From NCBI GenBank assembly GCA_039636865.1, contig CP144172.1, forward strand, positions 1,240,001-1,304,000: a DNA stretch of 64,000 nt, in the 5' to 3' direction. The stretch comes from Dermatophilaceae bacterium Sec6.4. GTDB lineage: Bacteria; Actinomycetota; Actinomycetes; Actinomycetales; Dermatophilaceae. The position numbers were made by a program, and so were the translations under genes. Below are positions 17,435-26,286 of this stretch, in pieces. Within the stretch, counting starts at the first letter, position 1. Every line of letters starts with the position of its first letter. The notes under the pieces were generated by a model that did not search any database, was not told the origin of the DNA, and was given only the letters and a program-made list of their open reading frames with translations.

Positions 17435-17761
17435 ATGACCTACGTCATCGCTCAACCGTGTGTCGACCTCAAAGACAGGGCCTGTATCGAGGAGTGCCCG
17501 GTCGACTGCATCTACGAGGGCGAGCGATCGCTCTACATCCACCCCGACGAATGTGTCGACTGCGGTGCATGTGAGCCGGTGTGCCCCGTCGAGGCGATCT
17601 ACTACGAAGACGACGTGCCGAAGCAGTGGGCCGAGTACTACAAGGCAAACGTCGAGTTCTTCGACGACCTGGGTAGCCCCGGCGGTGCCGCGAAGATGGG
17701 CGTGATCGCGAAGGACCACCCGGTGATCACCGCTCTACCCCCGCAAGAGCACGACGTCTAA
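17435..17761 (+). CDS. fdxA: 7Fe ferredoxin FdxA
   Basis: A 108-residue ferredoxin carrying one 3Fe-4S and one 4Fe-4S cluster. The first cysteine group is CVDLKDRACIEECPVDC and the second DECVDCGACEPVCPVEAIYY; the altered spacing in the first group is typical of actinobacterial FdxA. The C-terminal extension (KQWAEYYKANVEFFDDLGSP) is also typical. It shuttles electrons to cytochrome P450s and other enzymes. ATG 17435 has AGGAAGG about 12 bp upstream. The pair fdxA-dapC is a conserved actinobacterial neighbourhood, and dapC starts 6 bp after the stop. Confidence 0.95.
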   Translation: MTYVIAQPCVDLKDRACIEECPVDCIYEGERSLYIHPDECVDCGACEPVCPVEAIYYEDDVPKQWAEYYKANVEFFDDLGSPGGAAKMGVIAKDHPVITALPPQEHDV

Positions 17762-17767
17762 GACCCG

Positions 17768-18874
17768 ATGAAGGCCGCGCTGCCCGACTTTCCCTGGGAC
17801 ACTCTCGCGCAGGCGAAGGCACGCGCGGCCGCTCACCCGGAGGGGCTCGTGGACCTTTCGGTGGGTACGCCGGTCGACGCGACTCCGCAGGTCATCCAGG
17901 CAGCATTGCGCGATGCGTCGAATGCCCCGGGATACCCGCAGGTATGGGGGACCCCCGACCTTCGTGAGGGTGTGGCGACATGGTTCGCCGAGCGCCGCAA
18001 CTCCAGCAACGTCAATCCCGACGCTGTCCTGCCCACCATAGGCAGCAAGGAATTCGTCGCATGGTTGCCGACCATGTTGGGTCTCGGCCCGGGGGACGTC
18101 GTCGGAATCCCTCGCATCGCCTATCCCACGTACGACGTGGGCGCCCGACTGGCCGGCGCCACTCCTGTCGCGTCGGACAGCACCATAGGTTTCGGCCCGA
18201 GGCCACCAAAGCTGCTCTGGCTGAACAGTCCAGCCAACCCGCACGGCAAGGTCCTGCCGGTCGAGCACCTCGCGAAGGTGGTTGCCTGGGCCCGCCAGCA
18301 CAACGTCGTTGTAGCGAGTGACGAGTGCTACGCCGAGCTGGATTGGCGCGAGCAGCCGGACGGTCTCACCACCCCGAGTATTCTGGACGATCGGGTATGC
18401 GGCGGCAGTCACGAAGGGCTGCTGGCGGTCTATTCCTTGTCCAAGCAGAGCAATCTCGCGGGGTATCGGGCAGCGTTCGCCGCGGGTGACCCGCAGCTGA
18501 TCTCGCGGTTGGTCGCGGTGCGCAAACACGCGGGGATGATCGTTCCGTGGCCTGTGCAGCGTGCGCTGCTCGCCGGGTTGTCCGCCACTGGCGCGGTTGC
18601 CGCACAGAAGCAGGTCTACTCAGCTCGACGCGCGACCCTGCGTGCTGCGTTCGAACGAGCCGGCTGGCAGATCGATCATTCAGAGGCAGGTCTGTATCTC
18701 TGGGCGACCCAGGCCCGCCCGTGCCGCGACAGCATCGAAGACCTCGCAGTGCTCGGGATCCTCGCAGCGCCGGGCGATTTCTACGGCGCTGCGGGTGCCC
18801 AGCACGTGCGGATTGCCGTCACCGCGACGGACGAGCGCGTCGCCGCAGCAGCGACGCGACTCACCGCACGCTGA
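17768..18874 (+). CDS. dapC: N-succinyldiaminopimelate aminotransferase DapC
   Basis: A 368-residue fold-type I PLP enzyme that transfers an amino group to N-succinyl-2-amino-6-ketopimelate in lysine and diaminopimelate synthesis. It shows the substrate-binding start DLSVGTPVDATP, NSPANPHGKVL, the SDECYAELDW strand and the PLP lysine in YSLSKQSNLAGYRAAF (about residue 225). The C-terminal GDFYGAAGAQHVRIAVTA carries the carboxylate-binding Arg. The length and the position right after fdxA fit DapC rather than another aspartate-type transaminase. Confidence 0.92.
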   Translation: MKAALPDFPWDTLAQAKARAAAHPEGLVDLSVGTPVDATPQVIQAALRDASNAPGYPQVWGTPDLREGVATWFAERRNSSNVNPDAVLPTIGSKEFVAWLPTMLGLGPGDVVGIPRIAYPTYDVGARLAGATPVASDSTIGFGPRPPKLLWLNSPANPHGKVLPVEHLAKVVAWARQHNVVVASDECYAELDWREQPDGLTTPSILDDRVCGGSHEGLLAVYSLSKQSNLAGYRAAFAAGDPQLISRLVAVRKHAGMIVPWPVQRALLAGLSATGAVAAQKQVYSARRATLRAAFERAGWQIDHSEAGLYLWATQARPCRDSIEDLAVLGILAAPGDFYGAAGAQHVRIAVTATDERVAAAATRLTAR

Positions 18875-19010
18875 CGCAGCGTCACATTCCCGCCTTTTTG
18901 CCCGCTGGGTTGGGTCAGGATGCGCGTCTACCCTGGGGTACGGTCGAAGTTGCTGGATTTTCGGGGCCGCAGAACGACGTGCCCAGAACCGACGAAGGAT
19001 GGACTGACAT

Positions 19011-20303
19011 ATGACGGAACAGGGTGCGGCTAGCTTCACTGCCGGCGACAAGACGTTGGACTTCAACCTCGTGCCGGCAAAAGAGGGCAGCTCGGGGTAC
19101 GACATCGCGGCATTGCTGAAGCAGACGGGCAACGTCACGCTGGACGTCGGCTTCGTCAACACCGCTTCATGCCAGTCGGAGATCACTTTCATCGACGGGG
19201 ACGCCGGGATCCTGCGCTACCGCGGTTACCCGATCGACGAGTTGGCCGAGAAGTCGACCTTCCTGGAGACGTCCTACCTGCTGATCTACGGCGAGCTGCC
19301 GACCGACGAGCAGCTGGAGAATTTCCGGACCAGTATCTCGCGCCACACGATGCTGCACGAGGACCTGAAAGATCTGCTCGCAGCTTTCCCGCGCGATGCA
19401 CACCCGATGTCGGTGCTGTCCGCAGCCGTATCGGCGCTGGGCACCTTCTATCAGGACAGCTTGTCCATCACCGACCCCGCGCAGATCGAGCTGTCGACCA
19501 TCCGTCTGATGGCCAAGCTGCCCACGATTGCCGCGTATGCGCACAAGAAGAGCCAGGGCCAACCCCTGCTCTACCCGGACAACAGCCTCAACCTGGTTGA
19601 GAACTTCTTGCGGATGACATTCGGCTTCCCCGCCGAGCCGTATGACGTCGACCCCACCATCGCCAAGGCGCTGGACATGCTCTTCATCCTGCACGCGGAC
19701 CATGAGCAGAACTGCTCGACCTCGACGGTGCGGCTTGTCGGATCTGCTCAGGCGCACCTCTTCGCCTCGATTTCGGCCGGTATCCACGCGCTGTCAGGCC
19801 CTCTGCACGGTGGCGCCAACTCCGCCGTGCTGGAGATGCTGGGCAAGATCCACGAAAGCGGCGACGACGTCGAGACGTTCGTCACCAAGGTCAAGAACAA
19901 AGAAGACGGCGTGAAGCTGATGGGCTTCGGGCACCGCGTCTACAAGAACTACGACCCGCGTGCGGCGATCGCCAAGAAGTTCGCGCACGAGGTCATGGAG
20001 AAGATGGGCGTGCAGGACCCGTTGTTGGACATCGCGATCCGGCTGGAGGAGATCGCGCTGGCCGACGACTACTTCGTGGAGCGCAAGCTGTACCCGAATG
20101 TGGACTTCTACACCGGTCTGATTTACAAGGCCATGGGTTTCCCGACCGAAATGTTCACCGTACTTTTCGCGATCGGCCGGCTGCCCGGTTGGATCGCCCA
20201 GTGGCGCGAAATGATCGAAGACCCCGCGACCAAGATCGGCCGCCCGCGCCAGGTTTACGTCGGCGAGACCGAACGCCACTTCGTCGCGATGGATGAGCGT
20301 TAG
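19011..20303 (+). CDS. gltA: Citrate synthase
   Basis: The 430-residue type II citrate synthase that condenses acetyl-CoA with oxaloacetate. It has GDAGILRYRGYPIDELAEKS at the N-terminal domain, the active-site His region GPLHGGANSAVLEML, and the second His in GFGHRVYKNYDPRA, with the catalytic Asp in the following NVDFYTGL region. ATG 19011 is preceded by GAAGGATGG (14-6 bp upstream). About 136 bp of non-coding DNA lies before it and holds the promoter; TACCC-TG-GGGTA at about 18930 is a small palindrome there. A strong hairpin terminator follows. Confidence 0.96.
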   Translation: MTEQGAASFTAGDKTLDFNLVPAKEGSSGYDIAALLKQTGNVTLDVGFVNTASCQSEITFIDGDAGILRYRGYPIDELAEKSTFLETSYLLIYGELPTDEQLENFRTSISRHTMLHEDLKDLLAAFPRDAHPMSVLSAAVSALGTFYQDSLSITDPAQIELSTIRLMAKLPTIAAYAHKKSQGQPLLYPDNSLNLVENFLRMTFGFPAEPYDVDPTIAKALDMLFILHADHEQNCSTSTVRLVGSAQAHLFASISAGIHALSGPLHGGANSAVLEMLGKIHESGDDVETFVTKVKNKEDGVKLMGFGHRVYKNYDPRAAIAKKFAHEVMEKMGVQDPLLDIAIRLEEIALADDYFVERKLYPNVDFYTGLIYKAMGFPTEMFTVLFAIGRLPGWIAQWREMIEDPATKIGRPRQVYVGETERHFVAMDER

Positions 20304-20323
20304 ACACGTACGCAACGTAGGTA

Positions 20324-20361
20324 ACAGGAGCGGCGCGGGGAGCATCCCGCGCCGCTCCTGT
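20324..20361 (+). terminator. Terminator after gltA
   Basis: A perfect 16-bp stem, ACAGGAGCGGCGCGGG at 20324-20339 pairing with 20346-20361, around a 6-nt loop. It starts 20 bp after the gltA stop. It is followed by TGTCTTCC rather than a long T-run, common in high-GC terminators. Confidence 0.85.
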
Positions 20362-20392
20362 TGTCTTCCGGCACCGTCCTGCGAGGTTTCAT

Positions 20393-20443
20393 CCCTGCTC
20401 AGCAGGTGTGCGGCGCGCCGCCACACCGGATGCCCGAGCAGGG
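20393..20443 (+). promoter_or_regulatory. Structured leader before the DUF6350 gene
   Basis: CCCTGCTC (20393-20400) pairs with GAGCAGGG (20436-20443). Inside, GGTGTGCGGCG (20405-20415) pairs with CGCCGCCACACC (20416-20427) with one bulge. The double-stem hairpin ends 17 bp before the ATG at 20461 and would form in the 5' untranslated region of the downstream gene if transcription begins before it. A regulatory role is an inference. Confidence 0.5.
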
Positions 20444-20460
20444 ACGACCATGGGGCCACC

Positions 20461-21690
20461 ATGAGTGTGCTCGAACGCGATCAGAACGTCACCGTCCTAC
20501 ACCCGGCCGGGCGGTTCAACCCCCGGCTGTCGGGTCTTGCGCTGCTGTACGGCGCCATCGGGGCGGTCGCGCTGGCGCTCGTATTGCTGGTCCCCACGTT
20601 GGTTGCCTGGATGGCCGACTCCCGCTCGAGTGTCAGCTGGTTGGCGGCGATGTCGTTCGCCGGCGACGGGTGGGTCCTCGCGCATCACGGCCATCTGCGT
20701 GCTCCAGCGGGCGGGGTTACCCACGTCATCACGTTTGCGCCGCTGCTGTTCAGCGGGCTGGCTGCCTGGTTCGCGCGGGCCGCAGCGAAGCCGTTGCTGC
20801 GTGAGGTCGAGCAGGAGGGTCGCTCTGCCGGGCGCTGGTGGCACGCTCCGATGCTCTTTGTCCTCGGCTACCTCGGCGCCGGTCTGCTGTTGGCGCTGTT
20901 GGGCATGACGGGTCCCGCCACTCCCGGCATCCTCAGTGTGATTCCCGGAGCGATGGTGATTGCTGCGGTCGGTTTCGGGTGGGCGCTGCGAGCCGAGCCC
21001 GAGCTCGCCGCGTACGCCTGGTGTGCACGCCAGTGGGAACGTCTACCCGCAGCTGTCCGCCGGGGAGTGCGGCCGGCGGTCGAGGCGACGGGCGTGTTGT
21101 TGGCAATGGCCCTGGTGGCTGTGGTGGTGCTGCTCATCGTCCACGCGTCACGCGTCGGTCAGGTGAACGGGCTGCTTTCGGCCGGCACAGTCGGGACCCT
21201 CGTGCTCGCGCTGGCGCAGCTGGCGAGCGCGCCCAATATCGTTCTCATGGTCACCGGATGGTTCAGCGGTGCGAGCGTGCACGTCGGCACCGCGACGATC
21301 GCGGCGGGCTCCGTGCAGAGCGGGCTCGTGCCGAGCATCCCCGTCCTAGGTGCTGCCCCCGACCCGGGTGGGTTGCCGTTATGGGTACGTGCCGCTCCGG
21401 TCATCGTGGTCCTCGTTGGTGCACTGGCGGGATATCGCGCGGCCAACGGATTCAGTGCTCTCACCGGCCTGAAGGCGAAACTGACCTGCGCAGCGGGTGC
21501 TGCTGGGGTTCTGACGCTCGGTGTTGCCCTCCTGATCTGGCTCGCGGGTGCCCGGGTGAGTGCTGCGCCGCTCGCTCAGGCATACGTGTCACCGATGGTG
21601 CTGCCGCTGCTCGCGGTCGAGATCGCCGCAGGCGCGACCGCAGCGGCGACTATCACGCACTATCTGCAGGCGCGTCGCTCCCAGCTCTGA
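20461..21690 (+). CDS. DUF6350 family membrane protein
   Basis: A 409-residue integral membrane protein with about ten predicted helices, for example LALLYGAIGAVALALVLLVP, WWHAPMLFVLGYLGAGLLL and LPLLAVEIAAGATAAATITH. Conserved motifs include SFAGDGWVLAHHGHLRA, HVITFAPLLFSGLAAW and ASAPNIVLMVTGWFSG, which I recognise from the DUF6350 family found before purN in many actinobacteria. Function unknown. ATG 20461 is the start; the open frame extends upstream to 20293 through the gltA terminator, which is non-coding. Confidence 0.85.
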   Translation: MSVLERDQNVTVLHPAGRFNPRLSGLALLYGAIGAVALALVLLVPTLVAWMADSRSSVSWLAAMSFAGDGWVLAHHGHLRAPAGGVTHVITFAPLLFSGLAAWFARAAAKPLLREVEQEGRSAGRWWHAPMLFVLGYLGAGLLLALLGMTGPATPGILSVIPGAMVIAAVGFGWALRAEPELAAYAWCARQWERLPAAVRRGVRPAVEATGVLLAMALVAVVVLLIVHASRVGQVNGLLSAGTVGTLVLALAQLASAPNIVLMVTGWFSGASVHVGTATIAAGSVQSGLVPSIPVLGAAPDPGGLPLWVRAAPVIVVLVGALAGYRAANGFSALTGLKAKLTCAAGAAGVLTLGVALLIWLAGARVSAAPLAQAYVSPMVLPLLAVEIAAGATAAATITHYLQARRSQL

Positions 21691-21699
21691 CCAGGTTTT

Positions 21700-21774
21700 C
21701 CGCCACTCGACCGGCGAGTTGTCCCAGGTTTCCCGACTCTCGCCCTGAGACCCGCCACTGGACCGGTGAGTTGT
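21700..21774. repeat. 23-bp semi-palindromic repeat, two copies
   Basis: CCGCCACTCGACCGGCGAGT at 21700 and CCGCCACTGGACCGGTGAGT at 21752, each followed by TGT, are 52 bp apart and match at 21 of 23 positions. Each unit is partly palindromic (ACTCG-ACCGG-CGAGT). TCGCCCT (21740-21746) and AGGGCGA (21784-21790) form an additional inverted pair. They lie between the DUF6350 stop and the purN start. Confidence 0.75.
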
Positions 21775-21804
21775 GCAGCGACTAGGGCGAGGCCCGAGGG
21801 CCGG

Positions 21805-21810
21805 TAACCT
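21805..21810 (+). promoter_or_regulatory. -10 element of purN, leaderless arrangement
   Basis: TAACCT ends 7 nt before the purN GTG at 21818. There is no ribosome-binding site upstream of this GTG. Confidence 0.5.
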
Positions 21811-21817
21811 GCTGCCT

Positions 21818-22438
21818 GTGTCCTCTGCGATCGAGCCGGTGCCCATCGTGGTCCTCGTGTCAGGTTCTGGAACACTTCTACAGGCCCTGATCGAGGCAGC
21901 CGGCGACCCGGCCTACGGGTTGCGTATCGCAGCGGTGGGAGCGGACCGAGCAGGCGTGCAGGGCCTCGCTCGCGCCGAACGTGCCGGTCTGCCCACCTTT
22001 GTCTGCCGGGTCCGCGATTTTCCCGACCGTGCAGCCTGGGACAGCGGGTTGACCGACCTGGTGGCCGTCCATGAGCCGGCCCTGGTTGTCTCCGCCGGAT
22101 TTCTGAAGTTGGTCGGTCCACGCTTTCTGGAGAAGTTCGGCGGCCGCTACCTGAACAGCCACAACGCCCTGCTGCCGAGTTTCCCCGGGATGCACGGTCC
22201 CGCCGATGCGCTGGAGTATGGCGTCAAGGTGACGGGGGCGACGCTTTTCGTGGTTGATGAGGGTCTTGACACCGGAGCGATCGTTGCGCAGGCGACCGTG
22301 CCGGTGTTTGACGGTGATGACGTCCAAACGCTCACCGAACGGATCAAGTCCGTCGAACGACCGCAGCTTGTGCACTACGTCGGGCGGATGGCCCGCGAAG
22401 GATTCACTGTCAACAGTCGAAAGGTCAGCATCCCGTGA
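21818..22438 (+). CDS. purN: Phosphoribosylglycinamide formyltransferase PurN
   Basis: The folate-dependent GAR transformylase of purine synthesis, 206 residues. It begins with the phosphate-binding [17 protein letters not shown] and has the active-site block [14 protein letters not shown], with catalytic Asn and His (many homologues have Pro in place of the second Asn). [19 protein letters not shown] carries the catalytic Asp. GTG 21818 gives the normal family start with a -10-like TAACCT just upstream. The stop overlaps the purH GTG by 4 bp, so the two enzymes are coupled. Confidence 0.93.
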   Translation: MSSAIEPVPIVVLVSGSGTLLQALIEAAGDPAYGLRIAAVGADRAGVQGLARAERAGLPTFVCRVRDFPDRAAWDSGLTDLVAVHEPALVVSAGFLKLVGPRFLEKFGGRYLNSHNALLPSFPGMHGPADALEYGVKVTGATLFVVDEGLDTGAIVAQATVPVFDGDDVQTLTERIKSVERPQLVHYVGRMAREGFTVNSRKVSIP

Positions 22439-24060
22439 CACAGCAGTCAGAGGCGCAGCAGTCGAACGAGGTCCGACGTCCGGTCCACCGCGCTCTGGTG
22501 TCGGTCTACGACAAGACCGGACTGGAGGGCCTCGTGCGTGGGCTGCACGAGTCAGGCGTCGCGCTGGTGTCGACGGGCGGCTCGGCCCGGTTGATCGCCG
22601 AGCTGGGGGTGCCGGTCACGAAGGTCGAGGACCTCACCGGTTTCCCCGAGTGTCTGGACGGCCGCGTGAAGACGTTGCACCCCAAGGTGCACGCCGGGCT
22701 ACTCGCCGACACCGAGAATCCCTCTCACCGGGAGCAACTGGCTGACCTGGAGGTCGAGCCGTTCGACCTGCTGATCTCGAACCTCTACCCCTTCAACGAG
22801 ACGGTTGCCAGCGGAGCGAGCCCGGCGGAGTGTGTTGAGCAGATCGATATCGGCGGTCCGTCGATGGTGCGCGGAGCCGCAAAGAATCACCGGTCGGTTG
22901 CGGTCGTCACCGATCCCACGACGTACGACGAGGTGCTGAGCAGCGTCCGCGACGGCGGATTCACCCTCGAGCAGCGTGAACGTCTCGCGGCGCAGGCATT
23001 TGTACACACCGCGACGTACGACGTAGCAGTCGCCACCTGGATGGGGGAGGTGCTGACCGTGAGCTCCGCAGACGACGGCTTCCCGACATGGGTCGGCGCC
23101 ACCTTCGACAAGGTCCGTCCCCTGCGGTACGGCGAGAACCCCCACCAGGCCGCCGCGATCTACGACAACGGTGCGCTGACCTCGCCGGGGTTGGCGCAGG
23201 GGAAATTGCTGCACGGCAAGGAGATGTCGTTCAACAACTACGTCGACGCCGACGCTGCGCACCGGGCGGCCTACGATCACGGCGATGCGCCGACGGTTGC
23301 CGTCATCAAACACGCGAACCCGTGTGGGATAGCGATCGGTTCCGACATCGCCGACGCGCACCGCAAGGCCCACGAGTGCGACCCGGCCTCGGCATTCGGC
23401 GGCATCATCGCGACGAACCGCACCGTCACTGCCGCAATGGCCGACACCGTCAAGGACATCTTCACCGAGGTCGTCGTCGCTCCCGATTTCGAGCCGGAGG
23501 CGTTGGCGATCCTGCAGACCAAGAAGAACCTGCGGCTGCTGCGCGCCGCGCCACGCGAGCAGGTGGGCGAGATGCGGCACATCTCCGGTGGGTTGTTGAT
23601 GCAGCAGGCGGACATGGTCGATGCGGTGCTGCACGACGGGTCCGGCGCCGTCATCGGAGGCGATGACTTCGACTCCTGGCGACTGGTCTCCGGCAATCCC
23701 GCGGATGCGGACACTGCGGCTGATCTGCAGTTCGCGTGGCGGGCGATCCGTGCGGTGAAGTCCAACGCGATCCTGCTAGCCAATGGCGGCGCCTCGGTCG
23801 GTATCGGTATGGGGCAGGTCAACCGCGTGGACGCCTGCCACCTCGCGGTGACCCGCGCCGGTCAGGACCGCGCTCAGGGCGCCGTTGCGGCCTCTGACGC
23901 GTTCTTCCCCTTCCCCGACGGTCTGCAGGTGCTCATCGACGCCGGGGTGCGCGCGATCGTCGCTCCCGGCGGCTCGATGCGCGACCAGGCTGTCATCGAT
24001 GCCGCCCAGGCTGCCGGTGTCTCGATGTACTTCACCGGGACCCGCCACTTCGCGCACTGA
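22435..24060 (+). CDS. purH: Bifunctional AICAR transformylase/IMP cyclohydrolase PurH
   Basis: Catalyses the last two steps of IMP synthesis; 541 residues. The N-terminal IMP cyclohydrolase domain ([45 protein letters not shown]) is followed by the transformylase domain with [15 protein letters not shown], the catalytic [11 protein letters not shown] and [10 protein letters not shown] near the end. GTG 22435 overlaps purN. A 22-bp perfect palindrome follows the gene. Confidence 0.96.
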   Translation: MTQQSEAQQSNEVRRPVHRALVSVYDKTGLEGLVRGLHESGVALVSTGGSARLIAELGVPVTKVEDLTGFPECLDGRVKTLHPKVHAGLLADTENPSHREQLADLEVEPFDLLISNLYPFNETVASGASPAECVEQIDIGGPSMVRGAAKNHRSVAVVTDPTTYDEVLSSVRDGGFTLEQRERLAAQAFVHTATYDVAVATWMGEVLTVSSADDGFPTWVGATFDKVRPLRYGENPHQAAAIYDNGALTSPGLAQGKLLHGKEMSFNNYVDADAAHRAAYDHGDAPTVAVIKHANPCGIAIGSDIADAHRKAHECDPASAFGGIIATNRTVTAAMADTVKDIFTEVVVAPDFEPEALAILQTKKNLRLLRAAPREQVGEMRHISGGLLMQQADMVDAVLHDGSGAVIGGDDFDSWRLVSGNPADADTAADLQFAWRAIRAVKSNAILLANGGASVGIGMGQVNRVDACHLAVTRAGQDRAQGAVAASDAFFPFPDGLQVLIDAGVRAIVAPGGSMRDQAVIDAAQAAGVSMYFTGTRHFAH

Positions 24061-24094
24061 GGCCGACGGCACGCACCACCTGACCACGGCCTCG

Positions 24095-24152
24095 GGTTGC
24101 ATCTTGTGGTGAGGGTTGCGCTATAGCCACACCCTCACCACAAGATGCAACC
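24095..24152. repeat. Perfect 22-bp palindrome after purH
   Basis: The 22 bp at 24095-24116 (GGTTGCATCTTGTGGTGAGG and two more bases) are perfectly inverted at 24131-24152, with a 14-nt loop. It lies between purH and the yjbQ-like gene, both on the plus strand, and ends 19 bp before the latter's ATG. There is no T-run. It could end the purH transcript or be a repetitive palindromic element. Confidence 0.88.
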
Positions 24153-24171
24153 ACTGGGCGAGACTGGAGGC

Positions 24172-24576
24172 ATGCAGACTCAGACAATTGAGATCGAGAC
24201 CGGCAGCCGCGAGGTCGTCCTGGACATCACCCGCCAGTGCGAGAGCGCGTTGGATGGTGTGGAGACCGGACTGCTGCACGTTTTCGTGCCGCACGCGACG
24301 GCCGGTATCGCGATTCTCGAGACCGGAGCGGGCAGCGACGAAGACCTGCTCGCAGCACTGAAAGACCTTCTCCCTGCTGACAATCGGTGGATCCACCAGC
24401 ACGGCAGCAAGGGGCACGGCCGTTCCCATGTCATGCCCGCACTGATCCCGCCGTATGCCAGCGTCCCGATCGTGGGTGGCCGACTTGCCCTCGGGACCTG
24501 GCAGAGCATCTGTCTGGTCGATCTCAATATCGACAACCACGTGCGGCAGGTCAGGCTCTCGGTCCTGACGGGTTGA
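24172..24576 (+). CDS. YjbQ/UPF0047 family protein
   Basis: A 134-residue small enzyme of the YjbQ family (secondary thiamine-phosphate synthase enzyme in annotation). It has VFVPHATAGIAILETGAGSD, the HQHGSKGHGRSHVMPALIPP block with the conserved histidines of the metal site, and GTWQSICLVDLNIDNHVRQV. The physiological role is poorly known; E. coli YjbQ has weak thiamine phosphate synthase activity. ATG 24172 has GGAGG 4-8 bp upstream. Three GGGTTGA units spaced 15 bp apart start over its last codons. Confidence 0.88.
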   Translation: MQTQTIEIETGSREVVLDITRQCESALDGVETGLLHVFVPHATAGIAILETGAGSDEDLLAALKDLLPADNRWIHQHGSKGHGRSHVMPALIPPYASVPIVGGRLALGTWQSICLVDLNIDNHVRQVRLSVLTG

Positions 24577-24606
24577 GCGACTATGGGTTGATCGACCGTG
24601 GGTTGA
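24570..24606. repeat. 15-bp tandem repeat at the end of the yjbQ-like gene
   Basis: GGGTTGA occurs at 24570, 24585 and 24600, exactly 15 bp apart, and the intervening CGACTAT and TCGACCGT segments are partly alike. The first unit includes the yjbQ stop codon. GATCGACCGTGGG at 24590-24602 recurs at 25140-25152 on the other side of the GNAT gene. Confidence 0.65.
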
Positions 24607-24620
24607 GGGTCAGCCGGGCC

Positions 24621-25088
24621 TCAGCTCAGGCGTTTGCCGAAGCATCGAGAGAGCTCGTCCTCTTTGTAGTAGCCGAAATTGGGGATCGGCTCGAAGCCGG
24701 CGCTCTCGTAGAACGCGATGGCCTCGTGCTGCGGCGAACCTGTTTCCAGGATGATGCGGCTGAACCCGCGGGCTCGGGAATGTTCCTCCAGGGCGACCAG
24801 CAGCCGAACGGCATGGCCTTCGCGCCGACGAGAGACGCGCACGTACATCCGCTTCAACTCGATGTCGCCGCGTGCGACCTCGTCGGTGGCGCGCAATCCA
24901 GCGCAACCGATCAGGCCGCGCTCATCGGAGGCGACCACGAAGATGCCGTGCGGTGCTGCGAATTGTTGCGGCGCAACGGCAGTGGCGTCCTTGCCGCCGT
25001 ACCGCGCAACCATGTCGTCGTCGAGCTCACCGATCAGCACCTGCGCATCCGGGTCGGTGTAGGCCACGGCCCGCGCACTCCACGTCAC
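24621..25088 (-). CDS. GNAT family N-acetyltransferase
   Basis: A 155-residue acetyltransferase. Features: DIELKRMYVRVSRRREGHAV with the acetyl-CoA loop, LLVALEEHSRARGFSRIIL, and the C-terminal HEAIAFYESAGFEPIPNFG. The substrate is unknown. GTG 25088 (MTWSARAVAYTDPDAQ) gives a normal length and has a TATCGT -10-like hexamer 6 nt upstream, so the mRNA may be leaderless. The long upstream extension of the open frame is only the reverse of folD. A 13-bp direct repeat flanks the gene. Confidence 0.8.
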   Translation of the reverse strand: MTWSARAVAYTDPDAQVLIGELDDDMVARYGGKDATAVAPQQFAAPHGIFVVASDERGLIGCAGLRATDEVARGDIELKRMYVRVSRRREGHAVRLLVALEEHSRARGFSRIILETGSPQHEAIAFYESAGFEPIPNFGYYKEDELSRCFGKRLS

Positions 25089-25094
25089 CAGCAA

Positions 25095-25100
25095 ACGATA
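25095..25100 (-). promoter_or_regulatory. -10 element of the small GNAT gene
   Basis: Read on the minus strand this is TATCGT, 6 nt before GTG 25088. It supports that start and a leaderless mRNA. Confidence 0.45.
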
Positions 25101-25164
25101 GGCCCACCGGTCCGCCGAAGGAATGTCCGCCGGGCAACCGATCGACCGTGGGAGAATATCCGCC

Positions 25165-26010
25165 GTGACGGCGATCGTGATGGACGGCAAGGCCACCCTG
25201 GCGACGATCATGGACGAGTTGCGGGTACGCGTCGAGATTCTGAAGGCGCAGGGCATCACGCTCGGCCTCGGCACCGTGCTCGTCGGAGACGACCCGGGCA
25301 ACCACTGGTACGTCGGCGCCAAACACCGCGACTGCGCCACGATCGGCATCGGGTCGATCCGCCGCGACCTGCCGGCCGGCTCCACGCAAGCCGACGTCGA
25401 GGCGGTCATCGACGAGCTGAACGCCGACCCCTCCTGCACGGGATTCCTCGTTCAGCAGCCGACCGGCCTGGATGAATTCGCGCTGTTGTCGCGGGTCGAT
25501 CCGGCCAAGGACGTCGACGGTCTGCACCCGATCAATCTCGGCAAACTCGTCCTCGGCGAGTCCGCACCCCTGCCGTGTACTCCCATCGGAATCATCGAGC
25601 TGCTGCGCCGCTACGACGTGCCGATCGCGGGGGCGAATGCCGTGGTCATCGGTCGAGGGCTGACGGTCGGACGGCCGCTCGGACTACTCCTTACCCGCCA
25701 TAGCGAGAACGCCACCGCGATCCTGTGCCACACCGGAACCCGTGATCTGCCCTTGATCGTGGCCGGTGCAGACATCGTCGTGGCTGCAGCCGGTGTGCCG
25801 GGTCTGGTCACCGCGGAGATGGTCAAGCCGGGCGCCGCTGTGCTGGACGTGGGGGTATCGCGAGTGGACGGCAGGATCGCCGGTGATGTAGCACGCGACG
25901 TCGCGGACGTTGCCGGGTTCATCGCACCCAACCCCGGCGGAGTAGGCCCCATGACGCGCGCGATGCTGCTGGTCAACGTGGTGCAGGCAGCTGAGCGCCA
26001 GCTTCGATGA
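25165..26010 (+). CDS. folD: Methylenetetrahydrofolate dehydrogenase/cyclohydrolase FolD
   Basis: Interconverts methylene-, methenyl- and formyl-tetrahydrofolate, supplying the formyl groups used by PurN and PurH. The 281 residues include the catalytic lysine in [36 protein letters not shown], and the nucleotide-binding [16 protein letters not shown]. The C-terminal [16 protein letters not shown] is characteristic. GTG 25165 gives the normal N terminus ([13 protein letters not shown]); GGGAG lies about 10 nt upstream. It is divergent from the GNAT gene and overlaps the DUF3017 gene by 4 bp. Confidence 0.94.
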   Translation: MTAIVMDGKATLATIMDELRVRVEILKAQGITLGLGTVLVGDDPGNHWYVGAKHRDCATIGIGSIRRDLPAGSTQADVEAVIDELNADPSCTGFLVQQPTGLDEFALLSRVDPAKDVDGLHPINLGKLVLGESAPLPCTPIGIIELLRRYDVPIAGANAVVIGRGLTVGRPLGLLLTRHSENATAILCHTGTRDLPLIVAGADIVVAAAGVPGLVTAEMVKPGAAVLDVGVSRVDGRIAGDVARDVADVAGFIAPNPGGVGPMTRAMLLVNVVQAAERQLR

Positions 26011-26264
26011 GGCCTATGCGTCTCGGGCCGGCGTGGTGGTTGCTCGCTGTGGGCACGGTCGCAGCTCTGGTATTCGCCTGGTTCTACTCCCTTCGCATCG
26101 GCGGGTACGCCGTTGCTGCGGTCCTGGTGCTCGCCGCGGTGCTGAGGCTCGGTCCGGCGCCGTTCACCGATGGCCTGGCGGTGCGATCGCGGTACGTCGA
26201 CGTCGTGACCCTGCTGATCCTGGCAGGTGCCGTCGCGACGATCTTCGCCCTCGTCCGCCTCTGA
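26007..26264 (+). CDS. DUF3017 membrane protein
   Basis: An 85-residue membrane protein with about three helices ([54 protein letters not shown]). DUF3017 proteins directly follow folD in many actinobacteria; their function is unknown. The ATG overlaps the folD stop (ATGA). A strong bidirectional terminator follows. Confidence 0.85.
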   Translation: MRPMRLGPAWWLLAVGTVAALVFAWFYSLRIGGYAVAAVLVLAAVLRLGPAPFTDGLAVRSRYVDVVTLLILAGAVATIFALVRL

Positions 26265-26286
26265 GGAGAAGAGCCCACGAGACCCA

